Notes: generated by a model not told the origin, from the sequence alone. Numbered from the stretch's first letter, positions 42,383 through 51,201 are shown. The stretch: 64,000 bases of DNA from a bacterium (GCA_030432695.1 JAUILN010000003.1:124001-188000); one strand, 5' to 3'. Program-made: numbers and translations.

Positions 42383-44123
42383 GATCGAGTCAGAAGACCG
42401 CGCGCCGCGCCGCTGGATCGGCCCGGTGGTCGCGCTGCTCGCGTTCTTCGCCGTGGTAGGCGCCTACCTGCTCACCGAGCTGAAGATGGCCGGCCGGGTC
42501 GGTCCACCCCTCGACGACGGCTGGATCTACATGGCCTTCGCGCGCTCGCTCGCGGAGGGTGAAGGCATCACCTACCCGGGCCACGACGGCCCGGTGGCCT
42601 CGGTGACCGGTCCGATCTGGTGCTTCCTGCTGGCGCTGTCGATGCAGGTCTTCGGCGCGAACGTCTGGGCCAGCAAGTTGCTCGGGATCCTGGTGGGTGC
42701 CCTCGGCGTGATCGCCGCGCACCGCCTCGCGCACACCGCGAGCAAGGGCGACCTGCGCCTCGCCGGGTTCACCGCGGTGCTGCTCGCGCTCACCCCGCGC
42801 TACGCCTGGGGCTGCCTGTCGGGCATGGAGGTGCCGTGGTTCGTCGCGATGACCTGTCTCGGCCTCGCGCTGCACCTGGAGAACCGCGACCGCTCGACGC
42901 TGCGTTGGCTGCCCGCCGCGTTCACGCTCACCCTCGCCGCCTGGGCGCGCCCCGAGTGCCTGGTGCTGCCGTTCCTGGCCGCCGCGCACCGCTTCCTGCA
43001 CGTGCGTCGCATCGACGGCTTCCTGCTCGCCGTCCCGCTGGTCGCGACCTTCCCCGCCTACCACCTGCTGGTGAGCGGCCACCCGCTGCCGATCACCTTC
43101 TACGCGAAGGCCGCCGATGGCACGCCGCTGTCGATCTTCAAGCAGGAAGGTCTGCTGCCGGCCCTGCAGGCCTGGGGCAAGGGCGTGGGTCTGCAGCTCG
43201 CCGCGTTCTTCGCCTACCTGCCGTCGCACCTGCCCTGGCTGGCGATCGGTCTGTTCGCGGGCCTCTGGCGCGGACTGAAGGCTCGCGACGGCATCCCGTT
43301 CCTGGCCGCGGTGGTGGTGCTGTTCGCGATCGCCCGCGGCTCGCTCGGCTTCGCGCCGCCGTGGTTCCAGCAGGGCCGTTACTTCACCCACCTGGTGCCG
43401 CTGTTCTTCGTGGTGTGCCTGCGCGGCTTCGACCTGCAGCGCGTCGGCTGGCTCGGTGGCGTGCTCGTGGCAGCCGCGGTAGGTGCGGGCTTCGCGCTCG
43501 AGCCCGACCTCGCGCTGATCCTCGGCTGCGACTGGATCCCGTCGGACCTGTCGATGGACCTGGACCGGGTCGCGAACGGCCTGGTCTGGGTGCCGGCCGC
43601 CGGCGTGTTGTTGTTCGCGCTGTTCGGCCTGGTGCCCGCGCTGCGCGGTCGAGCCTGCGGTCGCCCACCGGCGCTGTTCGTTGCGCTATGGCTGCTACTC
43701 GCGCTCGGGTATGGCGCGCGGCGGCATGGCGCGGGCGTCGCGGACACCTATGCGCTCAACGTCGAGATGGCGAAGCGCGTGCATGCCGAGGTGCCCGAGG
43801 GCGACCTCGTTGCCTGCCACGACATCGGCGCCTTGGGCTGGTTCGCGGACCGACCGATGCTCGACCTCGCGGGACTTGGCAGCCCCGAGGTCGCGTTCCG
43901 TCCGCGGCCGCCTGGTACCGCGCCGGACCGTGCCGCGATCCTGCTCGATTACCGGCCGAACTGGCTGTGCCTCACGCCGGATATGGCGGGGGTCGTGAAC
44001 CCCGATGGGCAGTTGCTGCCCGGCGTCGTGGGTGCGCGACTGGTCGCGCAGATCACGCGGCCGGAGAACGTGACGGTGTTGGGTGGGGCGTATGTGCTGA
44101 TCGAGTTGACTTGGGCGGAGTGA
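42369..44123 (+). CDS. GT-C-type integral membrane glycosyltransferase
   Basis: 584 residues with ten or more hydrophobic helices. The first periplasmic loop carries the double aspartate LDDGWIYMAFARSLAEG (D49, D50) followed by VTGPIWCFLLA, as in ArnT/PMT-like enzymes that use a lipid-linked sugar donor. WARPEC later in the sequence is also common in this group. The C-terminus (about 460-584) is a soluble periplasmic domain (DTYALNVEMAKRVH, DIGALGWFADRPMLDLAGLGSPEV). GTG start at 42369 overlaps the DUF1294 stop. Likely adds a sugar to an envelope molecule; acceptor unknown. Confidence 0.82.
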   Translation: MILTEIESEDRAPRRWIGPVVALLAFFAVVGAYLLTELKMAGRVGPPLDDGWIYMAFARSLAEGEGITYPGHDGPVASVTGPIWCFLLALSMQVFGANVWASKLLGILVGALGVIAAHRLAHTASKGDLRLAGFTAVLLALTPRYAWGCLSGMEVPWFVAMTCLGLALHLENRDRSTLRWLPAAFTLTLAAWARPECLVLPFLAAAHRFLHVRRIDGFLLAVPLVATFPAYHLLVSGHPLPITFYAKAADGTPLSIFKQEGLLPALQAWGKGVGLQLAAFFAYLPSHLPWLAIGLFAGLWRGLKARDGIPFLAAVVVLFAIARGSLGFAPPWFQQGRYFTHLVPLFFVVCLRGFDLQRVGWLGGVLVAAAVGAGFALEPDLALILGCDWIPSDLSMDLDRVANGLVWVPAAGVLLFALFGLVPALRGRACGRPPALFVALWLLLALGYGARRHGAGVADTYALNVEMAKRVHAEVPEGDLVACHDIGALGWFADRPMLDLAGLGSPEVAFRPRPPGTAPDRAAILLDYRPNWLCLTPDMAGVVNPDGQLLPGVVGARLVAQITRPENVTVLGGAYVLIELTWAE

Positions 44124-44141
44124 GGCCTTCCCGCGGCGCAG

Positions 44142-45728
44142 TCATTTGGGCTCGCTGCGTCGGGTCAACGGCAGCAGGACGCGCGAGACCCCCCGCTCCG
44201 ATCGCTTCGACGGTTCGAACGGGACCTTCGTCGTCAGCCGTGTCTCCTCATACGCAGGCGAGTAGCAATGGACCGCCAGGTCTCCCGCCGGGGCATGAAG
44301 GAGAATCGGTCCTCGACTCGGGTTCCAGCCCGCAACCGTGAGCCCCTCCTGCGCTTCGTCGTCGATCGAGACGAAGATGTTCGATGCGATCTGCTCGTCT
44401 GGGAAGACCGGCACGACTTCAACCGGCACGAACTCCCGGTCGAGCGTCACCGTGACCACGTCGCCCAAGGGCTGCGACTCACTGATCTCGAACTGCAGAC
44501 CGTCGAACGCTTCCGCCGACCAGGCTGCGTAGATCTGTGGTGACAGCCAGTACCTGCCGTGAGCGAGCAGTATGTAGGTTCCCGGGCCGACCGACCAACG
44601 GTGCGAGGATCCCTCCAGCTGCGCGGTCAGCCCGATGTCGAGCAACTCGCCGGAGCGGCTTCGGAGTTCCACTCTCACGCGCCGACGCGGCGTGCCGATG
44701 TCCTGTTCCAGCAGCGCGGCTTCCCGGAGCTGGCTGAGTGGCCGGAGCGTTCCGCGGCCGATCCAGAACGTCCCGTCGACCAGCGCGACCTGGCACTCGA
44801 CGTCCGGGATGTTCTGGAGCGCCGCGGGTCGGTGGGCGAATACCTGCGCGTCGGGCATGCGTTGCTGCAGGCGCCTGCGGCCGTGGCCGAGACGGGCCAG
44901 CAGGTGCGGTGAATGGTCGAAGTCGAGGCGATTCCAGGCCCAGGTCACCGCCTCCACCGGGCTCTTGGACGGGGCCGAGAACGCGGCTCCCCAGAGTTCC
45001 TTCGCGACCACCTCCAGGCGGACGTCGGAGTCCACGGTGAGCAGGCCCTGCACGGCCTCGGGTTCCGGCACGAAGTCGTCGTGGTAGATGTTCAGCCGGT
45101 GGTCGCCGGGTGGCACGGAATCGAATGCGGCGACGCCGGACTCGTCGGTCGTCTGCATCCAGCAGGGATTGCCGCTCGAGGGATCCGCCCGAGCGTCCGA
45201 GACGAGCGGCTCCATCCGGTCCATCGGCCTCGACGAGAGCGTGACCCGGCACCCGGGCAGAGCTGTGCCGTGTTCCGAGACGCAGAGGATCTCGACCCGG
45301 TAGGCGGGCTGCATCTCGACGATGCGTTCGGGTTCGAGGCTGCCTTCGACCACGAGGGTCGCGAAGCCGGGCTTCTGTAGCGCGAATCGTCGCGCCGGCT
45401 GGGAGAGTCCGGCATCGGAGAGCAGGCCGTCGGCGTCCGTGGAGGCAAGGACCTCCGTCTCGCCGTCCAGCGCTCCGTCGCCGCGTGGGGCGTAGGGCCG
45501 CAGCTCGACTCCGTGCAGGCCCAGGCCCGCGGGATCCACGACGCGGAGCCGGGAGCTGATCTGCGTGCGTTCCGCCGCGGCGCGGCTGCCGACTCTCGGT
45601 TCGGGGTCGGACCGGTCCTCGGGCGTCGGACGCGTCTCGATGCGGGGATCTGCCGTCGGTCGGCTGATGGTCAGCCAGAGCAACGCGCCGAGAAGAGCCG
45701 CTCCCACGAACCAGACGAGGTTGCGCAT
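44142..45728 (-). CDS. Membrane-anchored regulatory-repeat protein
   Basis: 528 residues. The N-terminus (MRNLVWFVGAALLGALLWLTI) is a signal anchor. Ig-like carboxypeptidase-regulatory segments follow (RLRVVDPAGLGLHGVELRPY; VEILCVSEHGTALPGCRVTL; TTDESGVAAFDSVPPGDHRLNIY). The rest is beta-rich and not recognised. It resembles the extracytoplasmic halves of the sigma-factor fusions but carries no sigma domain. A -10-like TACGCT (45735-45740, minus strand) is 6 nt before the ATG, suggesting a leaderless message. Converges with the GT-C gene with 18 bases between stops. Confidence 0.75.
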   Translation of the reverse strand: MRNLVWFVGAALLGALLWLTISRPTADPRIETRPTPEDRSDPEPRVGSRAAAERTQISSRLRVVDPAGLGLHGVELRPYAPRGDGALDGETEVLASTDADGLLSDAGLSQPARRFALQKPGFATLVVEGSLEPERIVEMQPAYRVEILCVSEHGTALPGCRVTLSSRPMDRMEPLVSDARADPSSGNPCWMQTTDESGVAAFDSVPPGDHRLNIYHDDFVPEPEAVQGLLTVDSDVRLEVVAKELWGAAFSAPSKSPVEAVTWAWNRLDFDHSPHLLARLGHGRRRLQQRMPDAQVFAHRPAALQNIPDVECQVALVDGTFWIGRGTLRPLSQLREAALLEQDIGTPRRRVRVELRSRSGELLDIGLTAQLEGSSHRWSVGPGTYILLAHGRYWLSPQIYAAWSAEAFDGLQFEISESQPLGDVVTVTLDREFVPVEVVPVFPDEQIASNIFVSIDDEAQEGLTVAGWNPSRGPILLHAPAGDLAVHCYSPAYEETRLTTKVPFEPSKRSERGVSRVLLPLTRRSEPK

Positions 45729-45734
45729 ACGGGG

Positions 45735-45740
45735 AGCGTA
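45735..45740 (-). promoter_or_regulatory. -10-like box just before a start codon
   Basis: TACGCT on the minus strand, 6 nt before the ATG at 45728. Matches the TANNCT pattern of boxes before the genes at 51202, 63241 and 63314. Confidence 0.4.
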
Positions 45741-45771
45741 GCGGTCCCGTGCGGCGTGGGAGAGCGCGGGC

Positions 45772-46914
45772 TCAGTACCGCAACGTCACCCCCATCTCCC
45801 CCCGTGCCCCGAACAGCAGGTTCTCCTGCGTCTCCCGCCGCATCGTGTTGGCGATGTCGTCGTGGATGCGCTCGGTGAACAGCACGTAGTAGAGATGGTG
45901 GTAGGCGACGCGCTTGACCAGGTGCAGGCCGTAGGGGGTCTCGACGATGCCGGAGACCTGGCCGTCGCGGAGCTGCCAGGCGGCGCGGCAGAGCGACGCG
46001 GGCAGGCGGTCGTCGAAGCGGGCCATGCCCTGCAGGCGGCCGCCGTCGGAAGCCGTGGCCTTGTCCTCGGAGAAGCGGCGGGCGAGTTCGGCGAAGTTGG
46101 AGCCGTCGGGTTCGAGGCGCGACTGGATGTCGGCCATCTTCTTGATCGCGGCCTGGCGGGCTTCGCCGCGCAGCAGCTCGAGCGAGTTGGGGTCGCGGTG
46201 GCGGACCAGGATGTGGGCCGCGGTGATCACGCCGCCGAAGTACTCGGGGTGGTCGTTGTAGTAGTCGCGGAGCTTGCCGACGGCTTCGAGGTCAGGCGCG
46301 TCGACCAGCACGTCGAGCCAGCCCTGGACCTCGGCGCCGAGGCCGTTGTTGCGCTGGAACTCGGTGAGCAGGAGGTTGGTGCGCTTCTGGGTCAGCTCGA
46401 CCGGATTGCCGCGCCTGGCCCGGTTGTCGACGTAGTTCTGCAGCCAGGGCTCGAAGGCTTTCTGCAGCGCGTCGCCGAGGATCGGTTGGGCATCGGCGTA
46501 GGAGATCTCGCGGTCGGCGGCGACGGCCTCGAGGACCTTCACGTCGGCGTACTGGCGGACCCAGGCGGCCATCTGCGGGCTCTGCAGGTAGGCCTCGCCG
46601 CTGGGGGTCTCCATCAGGGCCAGCATCCCGTGGAAGTGGCGCTCGTCGATGTGGCGGAGGACGTCTTCGAGGGTGTGCTCGCGTCCGCCGATGCGGGCGA
46701 CGGACCGCTCGCGGTCGCGGGGCCAGGCGAGTTCCTGGGGCAGGCCCTCGGTCGACGGCTCGGGATCCTGCTGCTGCGGGCCCGCGACGGTCGCGGGCGC
46801 TGGGGTCTCGGGCTCGGACTTCGTGGTTCCAGAGTCCTGGGCAGACACTCCGATGAGTAGGGTGAGCGACCACAGGGCCGCCATGGCCAGGACGATTCCG
46901 CGCTTCGGATCCAT
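45772..46914 (-). CDS. Exported parvulin-type peptidyl-prolyl isomerase (PpiC/SurA-like)
   Basis: 380 residues. Signal sequence MDPKRGIVLAMAALWSLTLLIGVSAQ. An acidic/proline-rich linker leads to an N-terminal helical chaperone-like domain (about 75-235). A rotamase domain begins VITAAHILVRH and contains FAELARRFSEDKATASDGG and PYGLHLVKRV, the parvulin signature. Members assist folding of outer-membrane or secreted proteins in the periplasm. The frame continues upstream to 47001, but that region overlaps the divergent galactokinase promoter; the ATG at 46914 starts the signal peptide. Its neighbours are not chaperone genes. Confidence 0.88.
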   Translation of the reverse strand: MDPKRGIVLAMAALWSLTLLIGVSAQDSGTTKSEPETPAPATVAGPQQQDPEPSTEGLPQELAWPRDRERSVARIGGREHTLEDVLRHIDERHFHGMLALMETPSGEAYLQSPQMAAWVRQYADVKVLEAVAADREISYADAQPILGDALQKAFEPWLQNYVDNRARRGNPVELTQKRTNLLLTEFQRNNGLGAEVQGWLDVLVDAPDLEAVGKLRDYYNDHPEYFGGVITAAHILVRHRDPNSLELLRGEARQAAIKKMADIQSRLEPDGSNFAELARRFSEDKATASDGGRLQGMARFDDRLPASLCRAAWQLRDGQVSGIVETPYGLHLVKRVAYHHLYYVLFTERIHDDIANTMRRETQENLLFGARGEMGVTLRY

Positions 46915-47041
46915 CGGTTCGGGGCCGGCCGTGGGGAGCTTGGGATCGGGGCGACGGGCCTCGATCGTTGCCTGTCTCCGGCCGAGCGGGGGGTATAGCA
47001 TGACCGATCCGGACCGTCACGCCGAGAGGGGCGTGAGCTGT

Positions 47042-48238
47042 ATGACCGCGACGCCCGAAGAACCCGCCAACCCCGAGCTCCTCGGCCGCGTCGCCGACCG
47101 GTTCGCGGAGGAGTTCGGGGCAGCGCCGGAGGGGGTCTGGTTCGCGCCGGGGCGGATCAATCTGGTGGGGGCCCACCTCGACTACAACGGCGGCGACGTG
47201 CTGCCCCTGGCGGTGGATCTGGGGGTCTACTGCGCGGCGCGGCTCAGGAGCGACGGCGCGATCCGGCTGCGAAGCCTCGACCAGCCGCTCGCGGTGGACC
47301 TGCGGGTGGAGGACGTGCGGCCGACGCAGGATCCGGTCCACGGCTGGGCGAGCTATGTGCTCGGGGTGTGGGAGGAGATCCGCGAGGTCTACGGCACGGC
47401 ACCCGGCTTCGAGATGGTGGTCGGTGGCGACGTGCCGATGGCCAGCGGGATGTCGTCCTCGGCGGCGCTGGAGATCGCCGCGGGATTGGCGCTCAGCGAG
47501 ATGCAGGGTCTCGGGCTCCGGCCGATCGATCTGGCGCGGCTCTCGCACAAGGCGGAGAACGACTACATCGGGGTGAAGTGCGGGATCATGGATCAGTACG
47601 CCTCGGCGCTGGGGCGGGCGGGCCATGCGCTGCTGATCCACTGCCTCGACATCACCTACGAGCACGTGGAGATCCACGGCAGCGGCTTCGACGTGCTGGT
47701 GATGGACTCGAAGAAGCCGCGGACGCTGGCGGCGACCTACTTCAACCAGCGGGTCGACGAGGTGACCGAAGCGCACCGCATCCTGCGCGACCACGTGCGC
47801 GACCTGCCGGCGCTGGCGCACTTCGAGTTCGCCGACGTGCTGGCGGCGGCCGATCGGCTGGGTCCGACCCTGGTGAAGCGCGCCAGGCACGTGACCACCG
47901 AGATGGGGCGGATCGCGGCGGGGGTGCACGGGCTGCGCAAGGGCGACATCGCCGAACTCGGCCGCGCGCTGACCGCGAGCCACTGGTCGACCAGCGTCGA
48001 TTACGAGGTCTCCTGCGACGAACTCGACATGCTGGTCGAGACCGCGTCGGCGCGGAGTGACGTGTTCGGTGCGCGGCTCACCGGTGCAGGCTTCGGCGGC
48101 TGCGCGATCGCGTTGGTGGAGCCGGGGGCGGGCGACGCGGTGGCTGCGGACGTGGGTGCGAAGTACCAGGCGCGCTTCGGCGTCGAGCCGGGCTTCATGG
48201 TCCTGCACGCCGGTGCCGGCCCGCGTCGCGTGGGCTGA
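47042..48238 (+). CDS. galK: Galactokinase-like GHMP kinase with altered sugar-binding residue
   Basis: 398 residues. GHMP motifs are in order: APGRINLVGAHLDYNGG (36-51), PMASGMSSSAALEIA (132-146), catalytic aspartate in GIMDQYASALG (D184), and GAGFGGCAIAL near the C-terminus. Galactokinases phosphorylate galactose at C1 with ATP (Leloir pathway). In them the first motif reads GEHTDY and the glutamate contacts the sugar; here it is GAH (A44). Plant galacturonokinase also has GAH as I recall, so a different hexose or uronic acid is possible. Start 47042 is preferred: an in-frame ATG at 47000 overlaps a TATAGC promoter-like box (46994-46999), and 47042 places the motif at the usual distance. 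No other Leloir gene is adjacent. Confidence 0.8.
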   Translation: MTATPEEPANPELLGRVADRFAEEFGAAPEGVWFAPGRINLVGAHLDYNGGDVLPLAVDLGVYCAARLRSDGAIRLRSLDQPLAVDLRVEDVRPTQDPVHGWASYVLGVWEEIREVYGTAPGFEMVVGGDVPMASGMSSSAALEIAAGLALSEMQGLGLRPIDLARLSHKAENDYIGVKCGIMDQYASALGRAGHALLIHCLDITYEHVEIHGSGFDVLVMDSKKPRTLAATYFNQRVDEVTEAHRILRDHVRDLPALAHFEFADVLAAADRLGPTLVKRARHVTTEMGRIAAGVHGLRKGDIAELGRALTASHWSTSVDYEVSCDELDMLVETASARSDVFGARLTGAGFGGCAIALVEPGAGDAVAADVGAKYQARFGVEPGFMVLHAGAGPRRVG

Positions 48239-48249
48239 TTCCCGGCCGG

Positions 48250-48288
48250 GACTTTTACAACTCGTGCCTGGCACCGGTTGTAAAAGTC
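48250..48288. repeat. Nested palindrome between convergent genes
   Basis: 12-bp perfect arms GACTTTTACAAC (48250-48261) and GTTGTAAAAGTC (48277-48288) enclose 15 bases whose centre is itself palindromic (GTGCCTGGCAC, 48264-48274). It fills the gap between the stops of the kinase and the cytochrome gene and may act as a bidirectional terminator. Confidence 0.75.
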
Positions 48289-48295
48289 GGGGCGG

Positions 48296-51106
48296 TCACA
48301 GCGAGCGGAGGAACGCGACGAGCGCGGCGCGGTCCGTCGCAGGCAGCGTGCGGAACGCCTCCTTCGCGGTCTGTCCCTCGCCGCCGTGCCAGAGGATCGC
48401 TTCCTCGAGGCTGCGCGCGCGGCCGTCGTGCAGGTAGGCCTCGCCGCCGCTGACTCCGGCGGTCAGGCCGATGTTCCACAAAGGAGCCGTGCGCCACTCC
48501 GCGCCGGTCGCGTCGCCGGTGCCCATCCGGTCGGCGAGGTCGGGGCCGAGGTCGTGCAGTAGCAGGTCGGTGAACGGGCGGATGGTCTGGTTGCGCAGCT
48601 CGGCGTAGGGGTGGCCGGCGCCGGTGGAGATCTCGGGGAGGTGGCAGCTCGCGCAGCCGATGCTGGAGAACAGCTGCTCGCCGCGTAGGGCATCCGCGTC
48701 GGTGAGGGCGCGGCGCGCGCCGACGCCGAGCAGTGCTGTGTAGCGGGTCATGCGATCCAGCTCGAGCGTGCTGACCTCGGGAGCGGTCGGCGTGGTGTCG
48801 CCATCGAGCACCGGCATCGCCAGCGTCGCGACGCCCATGTCGCGGTTCAGCGCCGCGGCGATCTGGTCGTGGACCGACGCGCGGCCACCCTTCCAGGTGA
48901 AGCGACCGAGCTTCGGCTGGCCCGAAAGCAGTGCCTGCGTGGTGCTGGCGCGGCCGGAGATGCCATCGCCGTTGGCGTCGCACGGGTCGTGGCGCAGCAG
49001 GATGGTGGCCTCGTCGATCGCCTCGAGCAGTCCGAGGCCGACCAGCGGCGGCGCGCTGTGGACCGCGAAGAACTCCGGCTCGGCCACGCCCTCGAAGGCG
49101 TAGCGCGGCCGGCGCAGTTCGAACGGCTGGCCATCGCCGTAGCTGCCGGGCAGCAGGTCCCAACCCGCGAGGCGGACGACTCCCTCGCTGTTCGCTCCGC
49201 CGCCGCCTCCGCCGCCGCCACCGGAGGGCAGGCTGCGGACGCGGAACCAGTTCAGCTTCCAGCCGCCGACGAACGCGTTCATGCCGATGGCGCGGCTGCC
49301 CGCGGGCAGCCAGAGGTCGGTGGTGACCGTCTGCCACACCAGGTCGCCGCCGGTGCTGGGGATCAGGATCCGGCCGTGGAGCGGATTGCCGCCGGACTCC
49401 TCGAACGCCAGCGTGCCGCCACCCGCACTCGCGACCCGCACCTCCACCCGGTAGATCCCGTCCGCCGGGATCGCGACCGGCTGGTCGGCGAACGACATCC
49501 AGTCGCCGGTGTCGATGCTGGTGACGTGCAAGCCGCCGCCGACGTCGTTGGTCGGCTCGGTGAGCACGCCGCTCATCGCCAGGTACGACTCGGCCTGGAT
49601 CGTCACGTCGACCGGCGAGCCGCTGCCGCCGCGCCCCGGCGAGGGCTGCAGCACCTCACCCAGGCTCGGGTGCGGCGTGCCGTCGCGGTCGGCGGCAACC
49701 CGGACCACCGCGCGGGTCAGCGTCTCGCCCACCGCCGGCGGCAGGGAGCGGCCGTTGTTCACGTGGCAGTCGACACAGCTTCGGTTGATGAACTTCGGAC
49801 CGAGCTGGCCGACGTGCGCGCTCAGCGGCGGGTTGCCGGCCTCGGAGTGCGAACCGTCCTCGAAGTCGGTGTGGTGGAGCCGGCGACCGAGCACGAACTC
49901 GTGACCGCTGGTCGGCGAGATGTTGCCGGCGGTCTGTTTGAAGCGGTGCTCTGGCTCGTTCGAGTACTGGTACGGCAGCGTCGTCTGGCCGCCGAGTCGG
50001 GCGACGGCCGGCACGGGGTAGGAGTCGAACGAGGCCTGGTCGCGCTGCTGCGGGGTGGTCGCCTCCTCCTTGTGCTTCGCATACCACGGCTCGACGCCGA
50101 CGCCGACCACGTAGAGGAATGCGGTGCCGTAGTAGTTCGAACGGCCGTTGCGCGGCGCGGCGAGGAACTGGCTCAGCTCCACCTCGATGCGATCGCCGAT
50201 CTGCAGCGGGCGATACTCGGGGATCTTCTGGGTGAGCGTGGCCTCGTAGAGGTACTCGGTCTCGCCGGGATAGCGGGTCGACGGGGTCGTCGAGAGCAGC
50301 GTCACGCCGGTCCCGGGGCTGGTCGACAGGTTGTTGTGGTAGACCGCGAACCCGCCGGCGAAGAAGGTCCTGAACTCGGCCGGATTGAGCCGGTCGTGGG
50401 TCATGAACCGGAACGTGATCGTGCTACCGCCCTTCGCCACCCGGTCGATGATCTCCAGCTCGGCGATCCGTTGCTCCCAATAGAAGGACAGCCAGTGGTC
50501 GTAGGCGCGGAAGGGGATGCCGTTGACGATGTCCTCGCGGGCATGGCGGTCGCGGGCGCGGTCGGCCAGGTAGGTGATCTTCGCGGTCGGCGTGTCGACG
50601 ACGACGTCCGGCTCGAGCGGCGTGCCGTTCGGATACAGCGGGGTGATCGTCAGCGTCGAGCCACAGCCCGTCGGGTCGACCACCAACTCCAGATCGTTGT
50701 CGCTCCACCACAGCGTGGTTCCCGCGGCATCGACGTCGAGGGACTGGACGTCGATCGCCGCGCCGACCAGCGAGGAGTCGTCGGGAACCGGCAGCCTCAT
50801 CGTGGCGAGGCCGGTTGCGCCGCGGGTCCAGGGCTCGAACAGCACGATGCGGGTCGCATCGACGCGCACCAGGCCGCGGCTGGTGAAGCCGGGGATCTGC
50901 AGGTTGGTCGTGCCGGGGAAGTGCGGGCTCACCGCGAACCACCCGGCGTGCTGTGCAGCGTTCGCGGGGAAGCTCACCTCGAAGGTGGCGGTGCGGCCGA
51001 CCTGCAGCGGCGCGGTCGTCTGCACCGCGCGGCCGGTCTGGGCGAGACTTGGAGCGGCGAGCAGCAATCCGAGGGCTGCTGCGAGTCGGAGCTTGGTATC
51101 GAGCAT
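48296..51106 (-). CDS. Secreted di-haem oxidoreductase with inserted carbohydrate-binding domain
   Basis: 936 residues. Signal peptide MLDTKLRLAAALGLLLAAPS. Two c-type haem sites, CVDCH at 444-448 and CASCH at 818-822, and the surrounding phrases (FINRSCVDCHVNNGRS, GLGLLEAIDEATILLRHDP, SSIGCASCHLPEISTG, LHDLGPDLADRM) match the di-haem oxidoreductase family (DHOR/DUF1111, distant from peroxidases). Between the haems, residues about 500-625 form a CBM6-like jelly roll (IQAESYLAMSGV, DTGDWMSFADQPVAIPADGIYRVEVRVAS), followed by a nine-glycine linker (629-637). The N-terminal 400 residues are beta-rich and not recognised. Likely a periplasmic electron-transfer enzyme held on a polysaccharide (inference). 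TACGCT at 51120-51125 on the minus strand is a promoter candidate. Confidence 0.85.
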   Translation of the reverse strand: MLDTKLRLAAALGLLLAAPSLAQTGRAVQTTAPLQVGRTATFEVSFPANAAQHAGWFAVSPHFPGTTNLQIPGFTSRGLVRVDATRIVLFEPWTRGATGLATMRLPVPDDSSLVGAAIDVQSLDVDAAGTTLWWSDNDLELVVDPTGCGSTLTITPLYPNGTPLEPDVVVDTPTAKITYLADRARDRHAREDIVNGIPFRAYDHWLSFYWEQRIAELEIIDRVAKGGSTITFRFMTHDRLNPAEFRTFFAGGFAVYHNNLSTSPGTGVTLLSTTPSTRYPGETEYLYEATLTQKIPEYRPLQIGDRIEVELSQFLAAPRNGRSNYYGTAFLYVVGVGVEPWYAKHKEEATTPQQRDQASFDSYPVPAVARLGGQTTLPYQYSNEPEHRFKQTAGNISPTSGHEFVLGRRLHHTDFEDGSHSEAGNPPLSAHVGQLGPKFINRSCVDCHVNNGRSLPPAVGETLTRAVVRVAADRDGTPHPSLGEVLQPSPGRGGSGSPVDVTIQAESYLAMSGVLTEPTNDVGGGLHVTSIDTGDWMSFADQPVAIPADGIYRVEVRVASAGGGTLAFEESGGNPLHGRILIPSTGGDLVWQTVTTDLWLPAGSRAIGMNAFVGGWKLNWFRVRSLPSGGGGGGGGGANSEGVVRLAGWDLLPGSYGDGQPFELRRPRYAFEGVAEPEFFAVHSAPPLVGLGLLEAIDEATILLRHDPCDANGDGISGRASTTQALLSGQPKLGRFTWKGGRASVHDQIAAALNRDMGVATLAMPVLDGDTTPTAPEVSTLELDRMTRYTALLGVGARRALTDADALRGEQLFSSIGCASCHLPEISTGAGHPYAELRNQTIRPFTDLLLHDLGPDLADRMGTGDATGAEWRTAPLWNIGLTAGVSGGEAYLHDGRARSLEEAILWHGGEGQTAKEAFRTLPATDRAALVAFLRSL

Positions 51107-51149
51107 GAGAGGGCGCGAGAGCGTAGCCCTTCCCCGCGACAGGTTGGGG

Positions 51150-51186
51150 GGGGTTAACAACTCGGCCGGGTCGAGTTGTTAACCCC
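51150..51186. repeat. 37-bp palindromic repeat, copy C
   Basis: Starts GGGGTTAACA, centre CTCGGCCGGGTCGAG, ends TGTTAACCCC; perfect arms apart from the centre. It lies in the divergent promoter region, 1 base before the -10-like box of the plus-strand gene and 44 bases before the start of the minus-strand gene. Confidence 0.85.
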
Positions 51187-51187
51187 C

Positions 51188-51193
51188 TATGCT
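51188..51193 (+). promoter_or_regulatory. -10-like box just before a start codon
   Basis: TATGCT, 8 nt before the ATG at 51202 and abutting the end of palindrome copy C (51150-51186). The geometry predicts a leaderless mRNA and puts the palindrome over the -35 region. Confidence 0.45.
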
Positions 51194-51201
51194 CGTGGGG
51201 C

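Noticed and set aside
46994..47041. ATG at 47000 as the start of the kinase gene
   Set aside because: It overlaps a promoter-like TATAGC box and would add 14 residues ahead of a normal N-terminus; kept as the less likely alternative.
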